The notes under the pieces were generated by a model. It saw only the letters and a list, made by a program, of their open reading frames with translations. It made no database searches and was not told the DNA's origin. This document shows positions 26,044 to 34,822 of a DNA stretch of 64,000 bases, one piece after another. Source of the stretch: an uncultured Campylobacter sp. (GTDB lineage Bacteria; Campylobacterota; Campylobacteria; Campylobacterales; Campylobacteraceae); NCBI RefSeq assembly GCF_963526985.1, contig NZ_CAURPW010000006.1, positions 123,654 to 187,653 of the forward strand. Direction: 5' to 3'. How positions within the stretch are numbered: the stretch's first letter is position 1; every line of letters begins with the position of its first letter. The translations under genes were made by a program, and so were the position numbers.

Positions 26044-26808
26044 ATGAAAGGAACCGTACTGGGACCGGGCGTCATACTAAGCGCGGACGAGCAGCGCTAC
26101 GCGTATCTTGGGGAGGACGTAAAGTCCGTAACAGCTAACGGCGCGACCGTAGTTTTAAGGCAGGGTGACGAAGTGGATTTCGTCGTAGACGGACAGAACG
26201 CCAAAGATATCTACCTAACGAAAGCAAAGTCCGTAAATATAAATTTCGGCAACATGAACTTTGATCTAAAAAGCAACGATTTATCGACGATTAGAACGCT
26301 AGGTTTGGCGGGATCGGCTCTACCGATTTTAGGCGTTATTCCGTTTTTGGGTATAGTTTTCGTTATCGCGGGTTTTATATGCATTTTGCTCGCTATATTT
26401 AAGCTTTCAAATAAAGTCGGCAGTCCTACTTTAAAGAAAAATTACATTTTATATCTAGTCGCTACCGCAGCGTCGTCTGTTTTGATTTTATTGGGTATGA
26501 CTATGGGGATGTTTGCGTTTATGAATGCCGGAGTCGGATACGGCAATGCAGGCGGCGTTAGTATGATTATAGGAGCGATCTTAGGTATAGCGGGTCTTGT
26601 AGGCGTTATTTACGGATTTTTCAAAGAATTTCAAGTTTACAACGAACTTTCAAGCATCTCGGGCGATAAATTTTTCCTTTACTACTTTATCGGCACGGTA
26701 GTAGGAGCGCTCACGGCCGTTATAATCATCGGCTACGTTATTTTACTCGCGGCGTTTATTATGCAAATCATCGCATGGTATAGGCTTCAAGAGGTTAAAG
26801 CAGCCTAA
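26044..26808 (+). CDS. DUF996-type membrane protein
   Basis: 254 residues. The first 85 form a soluble, beta-rich domain. Then come five or so hydrophobic helices (from LAGSALPILGVIPFLGIVF to the C-terminus), rich in Gly, Ile and Val, with an intervening YGFFKEFQVYNELSSISGDKFF loop. The helical part resembles DUF996 proteins, whose function is unknown. It is a single-gene unit with an AAAGGA ribosome site and its own terminator. Confidence 0.7.
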   Translation: MKGTVLGPGVILSADEQRYAYLGEDVKSVTANGATVVLRQGDEVDFVVDGQNAKDIYLTKAKSVNINFGNMNFDLKSNDLSTIRTLGLAGSALPILGVIPFLGIVFVIAGFICILLAIFKLSNKVGSPTLKKNYILYLVATAASSVLILLGMTMGMFAFMNAGVGYGNAGGVSMIIGAILGIAGLVGVIYGFFKEFQVYNELSSISGDKFFLYYFIGTVVGALTAVIIIGYVILLAAFIMQIIAWYRLQEVKAA

Positions 26809-26815
26809 ATTACCC

Positions 26816-26845
26816 AAATCAAGCGGAAAATTTACCGCTTGATTT
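26816..26845 (+). terminator. Rho-independent terminator after the DUF996 gene
   Basis: A perfect 11-bp stem (AAATCAAGCGG with CCGCTTGATTT, 8-base loop) begins 8 bases after the stop and is followed by TTATA. Confidence 0.8.
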
Positions 26846-26926
26846 TTATACTATCGCCCCGCTCTTTAAAATGCTTCGCAATTTAAATTATGTTATAATC
26901 GCGTAAATTTAAAATAAAGGTAAAAA

Positions 26927-27487
26927 ATGGGGCTGAAATCTGACGCCTGGATACGCAAAATGTCGCATGAAAAGGCGATGATAGTGCCGTTTGCCGAGGA
27001 GCAGGTCGGACGCGGCGTGGTTAGCTACGGAGTGTCTAGCTACGGCTACGACATCCGCGTAGGCGACGAGTTTAAAATCTTTACGAATATCGGCGGTACC
27101 GTGGTCGATCCCAAAAATTTCGACGAGAAAAACGTGGTGGACTTTAAAGGCGACGTCTGCATCGTCCCGCCAAATTCATTCGCTCTAGCGCGCACGATCG
27201 AGTATTTTAATATGCCAGATAACGTGCTAGCCATCTGCCTAGGCAAAAGCACCTACGCAAGATGCGGGATTATCGTAAACGTCACACCTTTTGAGCCGGG
27301 ATTTAAGGGGCATATCACGATCGAGATATCAAACACGACGCCGCTGCCGGCTAAAATTTACGCGAACGAAGGCATCGCGCAGGTGCTATTTATCGAGGGC
27401 GACGAGCCGTGCGAAGTGACGTATGCGGACAAAAAGGGCAAATATCAGGCGCAGGAGGGGATAACCCTGCCTAGGATTTTGAAGTAG
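26927..27487 (+). CDS. dcd: dCTP deaminase
   Basis: 186 residues, the family's length. The conserved SSYGYDIRVG stretch, LGKSTYARCGI and TPFEPGFKGHITIEISNTTP (holding the catalytic Glu) are all present. It deaminates dCTP to dUTP on the route to dTMP. It is a housekeeping gene that stands alone between two terminators and marks the left edge of the sugar locus. Confidence 0.96.
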   Translation: MGLKSDAWIRKMSHEKAMIVPFAEEQVGRGVVSYGVSSYGYDIRVGDEFKIFTNIGGTVVDPKNFDEKNVVDFKGDVCIVPPNSFALARTIEYFNMPDNVLAICLGKSTYARCGIIVNVTPFEPGFKGHITIEISNTTPLPAKIYANEGIAQVLFIEGDEPCEVTYADKKGKYQAQEGITLPRILK

Positions 27488-27523
27488 TTTAGGGGTTTTT
27501 GAGTGCTTTTTGTGGAGCTGGCT

Positions 27524-27576
27524 AAAATTTAGCTCGGCGAACTTACGCTCAAATTAAATTTACCGAGCTAAATTTT
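27524..27576 (+). terminator. Inverted repeat after dcd, probable terminator
   Basis: Perfect 14-base arms (AAAATTTAGCTCGG and CCGAGCTAAATTTT) are separated by 25 bases and lie 37 bases past the dcd stop. The long loop and weak T-run lower confidence. Confidence 0.45.
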
Positions 27577-27754
27577 GAATCAAATTTAAGGCACGGTTTT
27601 TGCACCGGCTGAATAAAATTTAAATAAACGGCGAACCGTTTTAGTCGAGCGAGACAAATTTAAAATTTGCGAAGAAGCGTACGCAAGATACGCGGCGGGA
27701 CGATTTTAAATTTGCGACGTACGGCGAAAAACGAGCCGCGAAAGGCAAAAATAA

Positions 27755-28753
27755 ATGTTTAACGGAAAATCCATCCTCATCACCGGCGGCACCGGCTCGT
27801 TCGGCAAAAAATACGCTGAAATTTTACTCTCCAAATTTAAACCAAAAAGGCTAGTCATCTACTCTCGCGACGAGCTTAAGCAGTACGAGATGGCGCAGGT
27901 TTTCAAAGACCCCGCGATGCGATTTTTCATCGGCGACGTACGCGACGAAAAGCGCCTCATGACCGCGATGAACGGCGTTGATTACGTCATCCACGCAGCA
28001 GCTATGAAGCACGTACCGATCGCCGAATACAACCCGATGGAGTGTATCAAAACTAACATAAACGGTGCGCAAAACGTCATCGACGCGGCGCTTGAGTGCG
28101 GCGTGAGCAAGGTCATCGCGCTCTCGACCGACAAGGCGTGCAACCCCGTAAATTTGTACGGCGCGACCAAGCTTGCCAGCGATAAGCTATTCGTCGCGGC
28201 AAACAACATCGCGGGTAGCAAAAAAACGCGATTTAGCGTCGTTCGCTACGGCAACGTCGTGGGCTCTCGCGGCTCGGTCGTACCGCTATTTAAAAAGCTA
28301 ATCGCGGAAGGCGCGAAGGAACTGCCGATCACGCATGCTGATATGACGCGATTTTGGATCACGCTAGAACAAGGCGTAAATTTCGTACTTAAAAACTTCG
28401 AGCGCATGAAAGGCGGCGAAATCTTCATCCCCAAAATCCCGTCGATGACGATGATAGAGCTTGCTCGCTCTATGGCGCCGCAACTTGGCGTAAAAATAAT
28501 CGGCATCCGCCCGGGCGAAAAGATGCACGAGGTCATGGTCGGCAAGGACGACGCGCACCTAACGTACGAGTTTGACGACCACTATGTAATCAGCCCGTCG
28601 ATCAAATTTACGAGCAAGGACGACGACTTTAGCACAAACGCACTAGGCGAAAAGGGGCATCTCGTGGAGGAAAATTTCGAGTACAGCTCGGATAAAAATA
28701 GAATTTGGCTCGGTAAAGACGGACTCTTGGAGATGATCGAGGCTAGTAAATAA
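27755..28753 (+). CDS. pseB: UDP-N-acetylglucosamine 4,6-dehydratase (inverting), pseudaminic acid step 1
   Basis: 332 residues. Rossmann motif TGGTGSFGKK, the MKHVPIAEYNPMECIKTN block and LSTDKACNPVNLYGATK mark PseB/FlaA1-type enzymes. It removes water from UDP-GlcNAc and inverts C5 to give the 4-keto-L-arabino sugar. It opens the nonulosonic acid locus and is followed after 225 bases by pseC. Confidence 0.96.
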   Translation: MFNGKSILITGGTGSFGKKYAEILLSKFKPKRLVIYSRDELKQYEMAQVFKDPAMRFFIGDVRDEKRLMTAMNGVDYVIHAAAMKHVPIAEYNPMECIKTNINGAQNVIDAALECGVSKVIALSTDKACNPVNLYGATKLASDKLFVAANNIAGSKKTRFSVVRYGNVVGSRGSVVPLFKKLIAEGAKELPITHADMTRFWITLEQGVNFVLKNFERMKGGEIFIPKIPSMTMIELARSMAPQLGVKIIGIRPGEKMHEVMVGKDDAHLTYEFDDHYVISPSIKFTSKDDDFSTNALGEKGHLVEENFEYSSDKNRIWLGKDGLLEMIEASK

Positions 28754-28805
28754 TTTGGCCGAAATTTATAAAATTTGAGCCAAAGCCTTTAAATTTAGAA
28801 AAACG

Positions 28806-28970
28806 AGGCGAAGTATTTTTGTTTTTACTTCGCGCTTTGCGCTCGTAACGAGACTTCGCTACGAGGAGACGAGGCGGAAATAAGCCGAGCGAGGGCGCAT
28901 ACAAGTAGTATGTAACCGAGCTTCGGCGAAATTTCTAACGAAGTATAAACCAAAAAGACAAGCCGAAAAA
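28806..28970 (+). repeat. Dispersed intergenic repeat, copy 2
   Basis: It shares both ends and two internal blocks with 1378-1500. It is longer here, with an internal hairpin (CTCGTAACGAG and CTTCGCTACGAG). It runs up to the pseC ribosome site (AAGG, 28969-28972), so it may form most of the pseC leader. Confidence 0.5.
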
Positions 28971-28978
28971 GGATAAAA

Positions 28979-30109
28979 ATGATACCTTACAGCAGACAAC
29001 AAATCACCGACTCCGACATCGCCGCCGTCGTGAGCGCCCTAAAAGACGACATCCTAACGGGCGGCGACAAAGTCGGAGAATTTGAAGAAGCGATCGCCCG
29101 GTATGTCGGCGTAAAGCACGTCGTAGCGATGAACTCGGCGACGTCCGCGCTACACGCGGCGTATCTAGCGCTTGGAGTGCGAGAGGGCGACGAGGTCGTA
29201 ACGACGCCCATCACGTTTGCGGCGACGGCGAATGCGGCACTAATGGCGGGAGCGGAGGTTAAATTCGCGCCCGTTAAATTTGACGGGAATATCGACGAAA
29301 ACGCGCTTGCAAGCCTCATCACGCCTAAAACGAAAGTCGTAACCGCGGTTGATTTCGGCGGCAATCCCGTAAATTTAGACGCCGTCCTAAAACTAGCCAA
29401 AAAGTGCGGCATAAAGGTACTTGACGACGCATCGCACGCGCTGGGTAGCTCGCAAGGCGGCGTCAAAGTCGGAGCAAAGGCGGACGTTAGCATTTTTAGC
29501 TTTCACCCGGTTAAGCCGCTAACAACCTTTGAGGGCGGCGCGCTAGCGACTAACGACGACGAGATCGCGCGCCTAGCACGCCTTTACCGCTCGCACGGCA
29601 TAGCCAAAAAACGCCTCTGGGACAGCGATATGAGCTTGCTCGGATACAACTACCGCCTGCCCGACGTCGCCTGCGCGCTAGGGCTAAATCAGCTAAAAAG
29701 GCTAGACGAAACTATCGCGGCGCGCGAGAAAATCGCTAAATTTTACGACGAAAAATTTGAGAAAAACCCGTATTTTAGCACCGTAAAGCTACCCGGCGAC
29801 GTCGTTAGCTCGCGCCACCTCTACCCTATTTTACTATTTCGCCAGTTTTGGTGCGCCAAAGAGGACATATTTGCCGCCCTTCATGTGCGCGGTATCGGCG
29901 TGCAGGTGCACTATAAGCCCACTTATAAATTTAGCTTTTATCGCGAGCGCTACGGCGATATCTGGGTTCCTAGCGCCGAGGACTTTTACGCGGCCGAGCT
30001 TAGTATCCCGTGCCATCAGTGCATGAGCCTAGGGGACGCAAATTTCGTCGCGGATACGCTTTTTGAGGTTTTAAAGAGCTTTGATACGCCGCAAGGTTGT
30101 AGAGTTTGA
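28979..30109 (+). CDS. pseC: PLP aminotransferase for the 4-amino sugar, pseudaminic acid step 2
   Basis: 376 residues of the DegT/DnrJ/EryC1 family. AMNSATSALHAAYLALG binds PLP phosphate and SIFSFHPVKPLTTFEGGAL holds the PLP lysine. It adds the 4-amino group to the PseB product. The gene overlaps the next, which starts with TTG inside its stop region. Confidence 0.95.
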   Translation: MIPYSRQQITDSDIAAVVSALKDDILTGGDKVGEFEEAIARYVGVKHVVAMNSATSALHAAYLALGVREGDEVVTTPITFAATANAALMAGAEVKFAPVKFDGNIDENALASLITPKTKVVTAVDFGGNPVNLDAVLKLAKKCGIKVLDDASHALGSSQGGVKVGAKADVSIFSFHPVKPLTTFEGGALATNDDEIARLARLYRSHGIAKKRLWDSDMSLLGYNYRLPDVACALGLNQLKRLDETIAAREKIAKFYDEKFEKNPYFSTVKLPGDVVSSRHLYPILLFRQFWCAKEDIFAALHVRGIGVQVHYKPTYKFSFYRERYGDIWVPSAEDFYAAELSIPCHQCMSLGDANFVADTLFEVLKSFDTPQGCRV

Positions 30110-31059
30110 TACTGCTCCACGCCCGCGGCAACGAAAAAATCGGTATCGGCAACCTCGCAAGGTGCTACGAGCTAGTAAAATTTCTAGCTCCAAACCGCGA
30201 CGTAAAAGCGATTTTCGAGTGCGACGAAAAGTTATTTTCCAGATTTAGCCAAAACGCGATTAGAAGCGAAAATTTGGAGCATTCAAAGGGGCTGATTTAC
30301 CGACTAAAACCGCAAATTTATATTAACGATTTACTCGATGCGGATAAAAATTTAAGCGATATCGCGCGAAACGCGGGCGCGTGCAAAATCGTAAGTTTTA
30401 ATACCCTAGAATACGGCTTTGAGCCGGACGCGCTATTTATAATGGACGAGTTTGACTACCCCGCCGCTAGCGGAAATTTCGAGGTTTTTCGTTCGTTTGG
30501 CTACTACATCGTGGGTAGCGACGTAGTAAAAAGGCGTGCTAAATTTACGCCCAAAGCTCGGCTAAAAAATATCTTGCTATCTTTCGGAGGCGCCGATCCC
30601 GCGACGTTTAGCGAGTATTTTGCAAACGTAATCGCAAACGACGGTCGCCTTTATACGCTAGTTTTAGGGCCTGCGATGAGCGATGAGCGAAAGGCGAGGA
30701 TAAAAAGCGCTAAAAAACCGAATTTAAGCTTTATCGACAGCCCCGCAAATTTGATAGATTTAATCTTAAATCACGACGCCCTAGTCACGTTAGGCGGTAT
30801 GAGCGCATACGAGGCGATGACGCTAGGTACGCCCGTTTGCGGCGTAGAGTGGAGCTACCTAGCCTACGTCGTAAGAAGTTTTGCAAAGCTTAAAATGATA
30901 AATAATTTAGGCGATATTAAAAACGCCTACGAAAATTTATTAAATTTAAATTTAGCAAGCGTAAATGAAATTTGCGAAAACGCCTACCTCAAAATAAGCG
31001 GCGACGCGCTAGCGAAAATAGCGAAAATTTTAGACGGATTTGAAAATGAACGAAGTTGA
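30106..31059 (+). CDS. PseG-like UDP-sugar hydrolase with Asn in place of the catalytic His
   Basis: 317 residues starting at a TTG that overlaps the pseC stop. The fold is PseG/SpsG-like: an N-terminal HARGNEKIGIGNLARCYEL, a central ILLSFGGADPATFSEYF and a C-terminal VTLGGMSAYEAMTLGTPV. PseG hydrolyses the UDP-diacetamido sugar to the free sugar that PseI condenses. In PseG the loop reads GxGHxxR with a catalytic His (His17 in C. jejuni). Here it is GIGN, with Asn16. No other PseG candidate is in the window. It may be an altered PseG or a related enzyme acting on a different sugar. Confidence 0.75.
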   Translation: MILLHARGNEKIGIGNLARCYELVKFLAPNRDVKAIFECDEKLFSRFSQNAIRSENLEHSKGLIYRLKPQIYINDLLDADKNLSDIARNAGACKIVSFNTLEYGFEPDALFIMDEFDYPAASGNFEVFRSFGYYIVGSDVVKRRAKFTPKARLKNILLSFGGADPATFSEYFANVIANDGRLYTLVLGPAMSDERKARIKSAKKPNLSFIDSPANLIDLILNHDALVTLGGMSAYEAMTLGTPVCGVEWSYLAYVVRSFAKLKMINNLGDIKNAYENLLNLNLASVNEICENAYLKISGDALAKIAKILDGFENERS

Positions 31060-32431
31060 ATTAAAAATTTGCAAAGGCGGCGATCTGGGGACTAACTCCT
31101 ACGTAATAACCTGCGGCGAGCGCGCTATCGTCATAGACCCGGCCGATTTTACGCAGATTGCGGAAGCTTTGCGCGGCAAGAAGCTTGATTTTATAGTTAT
31201 CACGCACGAGCATTTCGATCACGTCTTGGCGCTAAACGAGCTAAAAAGCCGCTACGGCGCCAAAGTAATCGCGCAACGCAAAGCAAGCGAAAATATCGAA
31301 AACCCGAGCAAAAATTTATCGAGATTTAGCGATATGATTTACGATGTTATGAAGATTAAAAAAACGCGCGAGACGCCGGAATTTAGCGCGCACAAGGCCG
31401 ATACCGAATTTGACGAGGGTTTTGAGCTTTCGTGGCTGGGACATACGCTTACGTTCGTTCATACGCCAGGACACTCCGAGGGCAGCTGCTGCGTGAAGCT
31501 AGGAGGGCTGCTGTTTTCGGGCGATAGCTTGTTTGAGGCCGTAGATACGTCGTTTCTAGGCGGCGCAAAGACAAAAGCCGCATACGAGAAAATTTCTATG
31601 CCGTACTTTCGCTCGCTAGATCCGTTTTTGCGCGTTTGCCCAGGACACGGCGAGAGCTTTATCCTGGGCGACAAACTAAACGCGCGCCAAAAAGCAACGG
31701 AAATTTTTAAAAATCGTCCGAAATTTACGAATTTTTTCGTTAATTTCGACGAATTTAACGAAGCGCTAAAAAACGCTAAAATTTTAGTACGCGCAGAGTG
31801 CTGTTTTTTACTCGTAAAGCAAGGCGGATTTTATAAATTTTACTATTTGGTCGATAAGCTTGAAAATTTAGCGAATTTAGACGAGTTTTTTAGGCTGATA
31901 AACGAGCCCGTCGTAGCCGAGATCGTCACGAAAAACGCCGTTGCGAGCGATTTTTTAAAAGGCGTAAAATTTAAGCCGTATAAAATTTACTCCCGTTATA
32001 GATCCGTTAAAAAAAACAGAAGCTTTAACAACGTTTTACCGGCGGATTTAAGCGATGCAAGCGAAATTTTTGAGCTTATTAGCGAGACTTTCGATCCGCT
32101 TAGCGATTATTTACCGAGTTTTGAAGAGCTATCTGAACTAATCGCAAAGAGCCTGGTTTTTGTTATCAAGCAAGAGCGCGCGATAGCCGGAGCGGCGATA
32201 TTTGAAATAAAAGAAAAAATTTGCTATTTTAGGCTAAATTGCGTAAAAAAAGAGTTTCAAAACGGCCTTATCGGCTTTGCGCTAGCCTCGGCTCCCAAGC
32301 AGATGCAAGAGGCTCAGACTTTTTACACCTGGATAAACGACGAGAACAAAGAAGCCGTTAGGCTAAATTCCGCGCTCGGATATAAACCCGACGGCCTAAA
32401 AAACTATATCTTTATAAAGGACGACGAATGA
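31046..32431 (+). CDS. Metallo-beta-lactamase-fold hydrolase fused to a GNAT acyltransferase
   Basis: I start at the ATG at 31046; a TTG two codons upstream is also possible. 461 residues. The first 210 are a glyoxalase-II-like MBL domain with the metal motif THEHFDH, a downstream FVHTPGHSEG, LFSGDSLFE and RVCPGHGES. A linker (about 215-320) is unassigned. The C-terminal 130 residues look like a GNAT (VFVIKQERAIAGAAIF... ending AVRLNSALGYKPDGLKNY). An MBL thioesterase joined to an N-acyltransferase would suit moving an acyl group from a carrier protein to an amino sugar. It overlaps the PseG-like gene and is ATGA-coupled to the ACP gene. Confidence 0.8.
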   Translation: MNEVELKICKGGDLGTNSYVITCGERAIVIDPADFTQIAEALRGKKLDFIVITHEHFDHVLALNELKSRYGAKVIAQRKASENIENPSKNLSRFSDMIYDVMKIKKTRETPEFSAHKADTEFDEGFELSWLGHTLTFVHTPGHSEGSCCVKLGGLLFSGDSLFEAVDTSFLGGAKTKAAYEKISMPYFRSLDPFLRVCPGHGESFILGDKLNARQKATEIFKNRPKFTNFFVNFDEFNEALKNAKILVRAECCFLLVKQGGFYKFYYLVDKLENLANLDEFFRLINEPVVAEIVTKNAVASDFLKGVKFKPYKIYSRYRSVKKNRSFNNVLPADLSDASEIFELISETFDPLSDYLPSFEELSELIAKSLVFVIKQERAIAGAAIFEIKEKICYFRLNCVKKEFQNGLIGFALASAPKQMQEAQTFYTWINDENKEAVRLNSALGYKPDGLKNYIFIKDDE

Positions 32432-32730
32432 ATTTGCAAACCATACGAACTTTAATCATCGATTCGCTCAAAGAATACAACCAAGAGCTACAAAGCAAAG
32501 AGCTGCAAAACCCTACGATAGATACTAGGCTTTACGGCTCGTCTAGCGCGCTAGATAGTCTGGGGCTCGTCTATATAGTGAGCGATTTGGAGGATAAAAT
32601 TTATCAAAATTTCGGCAAAAGCATCGTACTGGCCGATGAAAGAGCGATGAGTCAAAAAACCTCGCCGTTTAGAAGCGTGGAGACGCTGGCTAATTATATT
32701 CAAAATCTTTTAGAAGAACAAAATGGCTAA
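32428..32730 (+). CDS. Acyl carrier protein (ACP1)
   Basis: 100 residues, acidic and helical, with the phosphopantetheine serine in ALDSLGLVY (Ser44). It is longer than fatty-acid ACP. It overlaps the MBL-GNAT gene by 4 bases and the dehydrogenase gene by 8, so all are translated together. It should carry an acyl group for the cluster. Confidence 0.88.
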   Translation: MNLQTIRTLIIDSLKEYNQELQSKELQNPTIDTRLYGSSSALDSLGLVYIVSDLEDKIYQNFGKSIVLADERAMSQKTSPFRSVETLANYIQNLLEEQNG

Positions 32731-33424
32731 GGCGATAATCGTAACGGGCACCTCAAAAGGCATCGGAAAAGAGCTTTGCGAGCGGTATTTACAGGAGGGC
32801 TACTTAGTCGCGGGCTGCGCTAGGAGCCAAAGCAAAATCGCGCACGAAAATTACAGACATTTTAGTCTCGACGTAAGCGACGAAATCGCGGTCGTAGCGA
32901 TGATAAGAGAGGTTAAACGGGAATTCGGCAGGATAGACGCGCTGATAAATAATACCGGCATCGCCTCTATGAATCATTTTTTAACCACGCCCTTTGATAG
33001 CGTAAAAAAGGTATTTGAAACGAATTTTTTCGGTACGTTTTTATTTAGCAGGGAAGTCGGCAAAGTCATGATGAAGCAAAAATACGGCCGTATCGTAAAT
33101 TATACGACCGTCGCAAGCGCGCTAAGACTAGAAGGAGAGGCGATCTACGCCGCCAGCAAAAGCGCGATAGAAAATTTAACCCAAACGCTGTCAAAAGAGC
33201 TAGCGCCATTTAACATAACCGTAAACGCGCTAGGCCCTACGCCGATAAAAACCGACCTAATAAAGGCCGTGCCGCAGGACAAGATAAACGCGCTTCTTGA
33301 AAGACAAGCTATAAAGAGATTCGGGAATTTCGGCGATATAAAAAATGCGATCGATTTTTTCATCGACGAAAAAAGCGACTTTATCACGGGGCAAATTTTA
33401 TATTTAGGCGGAGTTCATAACTGA
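32723..33424 (+). CDS. Short-chain dehydrogenase/reductase, FabG-like
   Basis: 233 residues. Cofactor motif TGTSKGIG, structural NNTGIAS and catalytic YAASK are present. The residue 13 before the catalytic Tyr is Thr (YTTVAS) rather than the usual Ser, which some SDRs tolerate. The C-terminal ITGQILYLGGVHN is typical of 3-oxoacyl-ACP reductases. It probably reduces a ketoacyl on ACP1 or a keto sugar. Its stop overlaps the start of the ligase gene (TGATG). Confidence 0.88.
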   Translation: MAKAIIVTGTSKGIGKELCERYLQEGYLVAGCARSQSKIAHENYRHFSLDVSDEIAVVAMIREVKREFGRIDALINNTGIASMNHFLTTPFDSVKKVFETNFFGTFLFSREVGKVMMKQKYGRIVNYTTVASALRLEGEAIYAASKSAIENLTQTLSKELAPFNITVNALGPTPIKTDLIKAVPQDKINALLERQAIKRFGNFGDIKNAIDFFIDEKSDFITGQILYLGGVHN

Positions 33425-34764
33425 TGCGAGAGATGATCGAAAAATTTAAAGACGGCAGCCAAACGGCGATAATCCATAAAGACAAAAAATATAGTTACGC
33501 AGAACTTTATCTAAAAATACAAGAGACGCTAAATTTTATAAAAAACGAGATCAAAAGCGGCGAAGTAGTCGCGATTTTGAGCGATTATTCGTTTGAGAGC
33601 GTCGCGCTTTTTTTCGCCCTTTACGAAAATAAAAACATAATCGCGCCCATAATCTCAAACGCGCAAGAAGAGATAAATTTAAAACTAAAAGAGTCTTTTT
33701 GCGATAAAGCGATAGAAATTTGCGGCCGAGGGTTTAACGTAAAAGAGCTAAATCCTAGCGGGACGCATCAAATTTTATCGAATTTAAAAAAGAGCGGACG
33801 AGCCGGCCTCACGCTATTTTCAAGCGGTAGCACGGGTAAGCCAAAGGCGATGATACACGATTTAGACGCACTGATAGACCTTTATAAAAATAAAAAGCAA
33901 AAGCGGATGAATATGCTCGTTTTTTTGATGTTTGATCATATCGGCGGCATAAATACGATGTTAAATATCTTATCGACGGGCGCTACGATGATAATCCCTC
34001 AAAACAGAAACGCCGATGACGTCTGCAAGCTAATTAACGAGTATAAAATAGCCGTTTTGCCCGCAAGCCCTACGTTTTTAAATCTGATTCTTATCGGCAA
34101 ATCTTACGAAAAATACGATCTAAGCTCGCTAAGGATGATAACCTACGGCACGGAGACTATGCCGGAAGGGCTTTTAAATAGGCTAAAATCGGTGTTTACC
34201 AAAGTTAAATTTTTGCAGACTTTCGGTACTAGCGAGACTGGCATCGCGTCCACGTCGTCAAAATCGTCCGATTCTACCTTTATGAAGATAGACGATGAAA
34301 ATTTGGAGTATAAAATCGTAGACGGCGAGCTGTGGCTAAAAAGCAAAACACGAATTTTAGGCTATCTAAATGCGGAAATGGATAGCTTTACCGATGACGG
34401 CTGGTTTAAAACGGGCGACTTAGCGCAGCAAAGCGAGGACGGCTTTATAAAAATCATCGGCAGAAGCAAAGAGATCATAAACGTGGGCGGACAAAAGGTG
34501 CTTCCGTGCGAGGTGGAGTCGGTGCTGCTTGAGATGAAAGAGATACAAGACTGCCTAGTTTACGCGGAAAAAAACGCTATCACGAATCAAAGCGTCTGCT
34601 GCGACGTGGTTTTAAAGCCGGGCGTCGATGCGAACGGTATCAAAATTTTAGTTAGAAAATTTTGCAAAGATAAATTAGATAATTTTAAAATCCCCGTTAA
34701 GGTAAACGTCGTGCAAAAGACCGAATTTACGCAAAGATTTAAGAAAATAAGAACGAAAAGCTAA
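33424..34764 (+). CDS. AMP-forming acyl/aryl ligase
   Basis: 446 residues, shorter than most of the family. The P-loop is LFSSGSTGKPKAMIHD, the substrate-pocket region reads TFGTSETG, and the hinge is GDLAQQSEDGFIKIIGRSKE. A basic C-terminus (QRFKKIRTKS) stands where the A10 lysine belongs. It should activate a carboxylic acid with ATP and load it onto ACP1, encoded two genes upstream. The substrate is unknown. Confidence 0.87.
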   Translation: MREMIEKFKDGSQTAIIHKDKKYSYAELYLKIQETLNFIKNEIKSGEVVAILSDYSFESVALFFALYENKNIIAPIISNAQEEINLKLKESFCDKAIEICGRGFNVKELNPSGTHQILSNLKKSGRAGLTLFSSGSTGKPKAMIHDLDALIDLYKNKKQKRMNMLVFLMFDHIGGINTMLNILSTGATMIIPQNRNADDVCKLINEYKIAVLPASPTFLNLILIGKSYEKYDLSSLRMITYGTETMPEGLLNRLKSVFTKVKFLQTFGTSETGIASTSSKSSDSTFMKIDDENLEYKIVDGELWLKSKTRILGYLNAEMDSFTDDGWFKTGDLAQQSEDGFIKIIGRSKEIINVGGQKVLPCEVESVLLEMKEIQDCLVYAEKNAITNQSVCCDVVLKPGVDANGIKILVRKFCKDKLDNFKIPVKVNVVQKTEFTQRFKKIRTKS

Positions 34765-34786
34765 GCAAATTTAGCATTTGCCTAGC
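34760..34786. terminator. Probable bidirectional terminator between convergent operons
   Basis: GCTAAGCAAAT and ATTTGCCTAGC form an 11-bp stem with one mismatch, sitting at the end of the ligase gene and between convergent transcription units. Confidence 0.5.
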
Positions 34787-34822
34787 TAGAATTTTAAACG
34801 ACGCCGCGCCGCCTCGCTAAAT

